Position numbers and translations under genes: made by a program. The notes below the pieces were generated by a model that did not search any database, was not told where the DNA came from, and worked only from the letters and a program-made list of their open reading frames with translations. From Apostichopus japonicus (taxonomy: Eukaryota; Echinodermata; Holothuroidea; Aspidochirotida; Stichopodidae), in NCBI RefSeq assembly GCF_037975245.1, contig NC_092568.1, forward strand, positions 26,966,501 to 27,030,500: a stretch of DNA of 64,000 nt, written 5' to 3'. Shown here in pieces: positions 61,801-64,000 of the stretch (within the stretch, counting starts at the first letter, position 1; every line of letters starts with the position of its first letter).

Positions 61801-64000
61801 CCTCGCAAGCATGTTTCTGTAGAGCTGATGTAACTCTCATATACGCCACTTTAAGCTGCTCATCAGAGCATTAATAACTAATATAAAAGATGTTTTAGCT
61901 CATTCTTTGCATCATAACTATACATATCTTACTAATTTTGTATTAAAAACCGAAAATAAAACTTTTAATTGTGACCAAATTTGACCTTGAAATGCCCAAA
62001 ATAGCCCAAAATATTGGTAAAATGTGATGTTTGAGGGCGCTGTTCACAGGCATCGTTGGGCATATGACCCTGAAAATGCAGTTTATTTGTAGTCCTTATG
62101 CTAGTGGACCACCCTCCTAATTGTTAAGCACCTGTATGCTAATGCTAAGAAGTTGTTGTCATTTGAATTACTCAAATCGGCTTGTGCAAGCATTTTCATA
62201 CATATGAACGAAGTGATTTTCGCAATTTGCGAGTCGTAAATTTGAGTAGATAACACAAAATACACAACTTTTTGACTTGAGTTTTTAAAAATAGGGTCAA
62301 TACGCTCCTGAAAAATGCTATTTAAAAAAAAAATAAAAAATACCCACAGGCCCAAAATGGACCCCCAATTAGGGCCAGAAGTGAGATTTCTTAAGTTTGA
62401 GGGCGCTGTTCGTAAAACGTACGACCCGCTTGACTTTTTTTTTGCACTTTTCCCGTACAACTACCACTGGACAAAGATCCTATGGAAATTAAAACTCAAA
62501 CATGCCTCTGCTTGTGAATATAGAGCACACTCAAAGTAGGGCCAGAAAAGACCCCTATCTCATTTTCTGCCATTTTAATTACTTGTTACGAAAAATTGAG
62601 ACCGTAAATTTTCCTCAAAATTAGCTAAATTCGAAGACTGGCCACATGTCTTCCACAATATCTGCAATATTAGACATAAAATACTTAACATTTATGCAAA
62701 AAATGCCTCCAAACTTGACACAAATTAAGGGCTCTTAAAATGCAATCTGGATTTGGTTGCTAGGCGGGGCCGTATCCTAGCAACGAAAATTTAAAAAAAC
62801 ATTTTTTTGCCCAATTTCATCCTTTGAGATATATGGCAAGACACCATATCAATTTCAGGGGATTCTGAGAGGGTCGACGTGGAGGCCACTGTTGATTTGG
62901 CATGGATTGACCCGTATGTTTAAATCATCTGTTCAGACAACGATATCATATGACAATGCATTCTAGTGACATGTGAGTGTTTTCGTGAAGTGGGATAGTG
63001 TATATGATACGGTGCAAACAAAGCCTTGTGTACATTAGATACTGGAGAAGATGAACATGAAATGACTTCCTGTTCCGGGGTTACTTACGTTGCTGATCCT
63101 ATTATAGCCGTACTGTTTGAAACGTTCATCATATAGTGGGGCACTTTTGTGTACAATGAAGAAGGGTTCAAACAGTGGCATGTACTCCACTGCATATGCT
63201 ACATGAAGACTGTCAACGGCACTCTGTAAAAGAGGGGGCAAAAAATAGAGTACCCATGGTTATGACATGATTATAGCCATTGTAGAACTTAAAAGCACTG
63301 CCCACAAATATGCTAGCAACTTTAGCAAGACAGATAAATGGTCAGTATTGATCAACCTGCCACAATCATTATAGTGTTTCCATTTTCACTGGCATATATT
63401 TACTGTTTAATATACCTTATTTTGTAGAAATGGGTTTTGAAGATCAGAACCTCATACTGTATATTAGAAAGTACTTTGAGAAATTTTAGCACATGTATGC
63501 TTCAATTTGAAGGCTTCACTTGGATGGATTCGCACTGTAAGTAACAATCTGAGTCAACCAGGCTGTGAGAGAACTAATCTGCCCAAAAACTCAAACAATA
63601 TTTCTCTAAGACTTCATTCTTCAGAGCAAACTAAGTAGAAAGTTCACTACCATTTGTGAAGGAGAATTTATATATATTCATTGAGAGACATAATACCACA
63701 ACCAAAAATCCATTCCACTGAGGACAAGTTAAACATTCATAGAAAATGTTCCTCCTTCCGAGGGATATGCCTAAGAAGTGTGTTCTTTGGTTCATGGAAA
63801 TTCACTGGCAGAATATATCCTAACAGATAATTTAGCCTAAGCTGTGAGGATATTACGCGAATGTCACGTACTGTAGTGCTGTGTAAAATGCAACAAACAT
63901 TTCGCATCACAACGGTTTTGGCGACGAAAGAGAGATGACTGTCAAACCCTTACCTTTGTTTTGATCCAGCTTTCGTAGTCTGTTGGACTGTGACATCTGT
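58811..64000 (-). CDS. B4GAT1: B4GAT1-like glycosyltransferase (GT49 family), last three exons; 5' part outside window
   Basis: B4GAT1 is a Golgi type II membrane beta-1,4-glucuronyltransferase. It adds the GlcA primer of the matriglycan on alpha-dystroglycan that LARGE extends. Exons, 5' to 3': 63954-64000 (partial, ending DYESWIKTK), 63089-63223 (45 codons, phase 0), 58811-59014 (stop TGA at 58811-58813). Landmarks: VAYAVEYMPLFEPFFIVHK, PLYDERFKQYGYNRIS, CELYMAGFTFVVMDSGFLVH and LHVKYPE near the C terminus; these match the C-terminal catalytic region of B4GAT1 better than the second domain of LARGE. The protein ends a few residues past the conserved terminal Cys, as in B4GAT1. The 4.1-kb last intron is mostly a foldback element. 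A GT49 paralog cannot be excluded, as the N-terminal half is not visible. Confidence 0.82.
59520..62913. mobile_element. 3.4-kb palindromic foldback element with 4-bp target duplication
   Basis: The segment begins GGGTCAATCCATGCCAAATC and ends with its reverse complement. The arms of roughly 1.6 kb mirror each other almost throughout, to a centre near 61216, with small indels (for example 60690-60785 is mostly absent from the other arm). GTAT flanks both ends (59516-59519 and 62914-62917). The central ~450 bases also hold direct repeats (CATGTACAGT, ACTGTCCA, TTAAAAGACTTT). Mirrored open frames of 119 and 74 codons in the arms look fortuitous. A 4-bp duplication would fit Sola or Chapaev/Academ-type elements; the class is unresolved. 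It lies in the last intron of the B4GAT1-like gene. Confidence 0.85.

Noticed and set aside
59982-62460. Mirrored 119-codon open frames in the foldback arms as transposase or accessory genes
   Set aside because: Short, without recognisable motifs, and present twice only because the arms are inverted copies. Conservation between arms reflects recent duplication.

Overview
The window is AT-rich, intron-rich nuclear DNA from a metazoan. Four protein-coding genes can be followed exon by exon through GT/AG junctions. Introns and intergenic DNA are packed with small non-autonomous DNA transposons, tRNA-derived SINE-like pieces, a broken LINE and tandem arrays. The gene set (papilin-like Ig/PLAC protein, DHTKD1, PAF1, B4GAT1-like) is animal. 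The repeat style (G-rich hAT MITEs, tRNA SINEs, TGACCTTTGACC-bearing repeats) suggests a marine invertebrate, perhaps an echinoderm such as a sea cucumber. That taxonomic guess is inference, not proof.

Layout. (1) 1-8470, plus strand: the 3' part of a secreted Ig-domain protein ending in a PLAC domain. (2) 8471-16320: intergenic, with a clean 722-bp hAT MITE. (3) 16321-38244, minus strand: a complete 21-exon DHTKD1 gene (mitochondrial 2-oxoadipate dehydrogenase E1). My exon chain is in frame throughout and gives 930 residues. Its introns hold three large tandem arrays, a LINE endonuclease fragment and a repeat carrying nuclear-receptor DR1 motifs. (4) 38245-42791: intergenic, between head-to-head DHTKD1 and PAF1. 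It holds an inverted-repeat-flanked segment. (5) 42792-54926, plus strand: a complete 13-exon PAF1 gene (586 residues) with a long acidic tail. Intron 1 carries a 1.4-kb hAT-like element with a perfect 8-bp target duplication. (6) 54927-58810: 3' UTR and intergenic DNA. (7) 58811-64000, minus strand: the last three exons of a B4GAT1-like glucuronyltransferase. Its final intron is almost filled by a 3.4-kb palindromic foldback element.

The genes do not form a pathway: they cover extracellular matrix, lysine/tryptophan catabolism, transcription elongation and dystroglycan glycosylation. The gene content is ordinary. The unusual material is in the repeats: a foldback transposon, a 69-bp array with higher-order structure and a 417-codon open frame, a triplicated splice acceptor, and a dispersed repeat that moves DR1 motifs. 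I did not find a convincing new multi-gene system.
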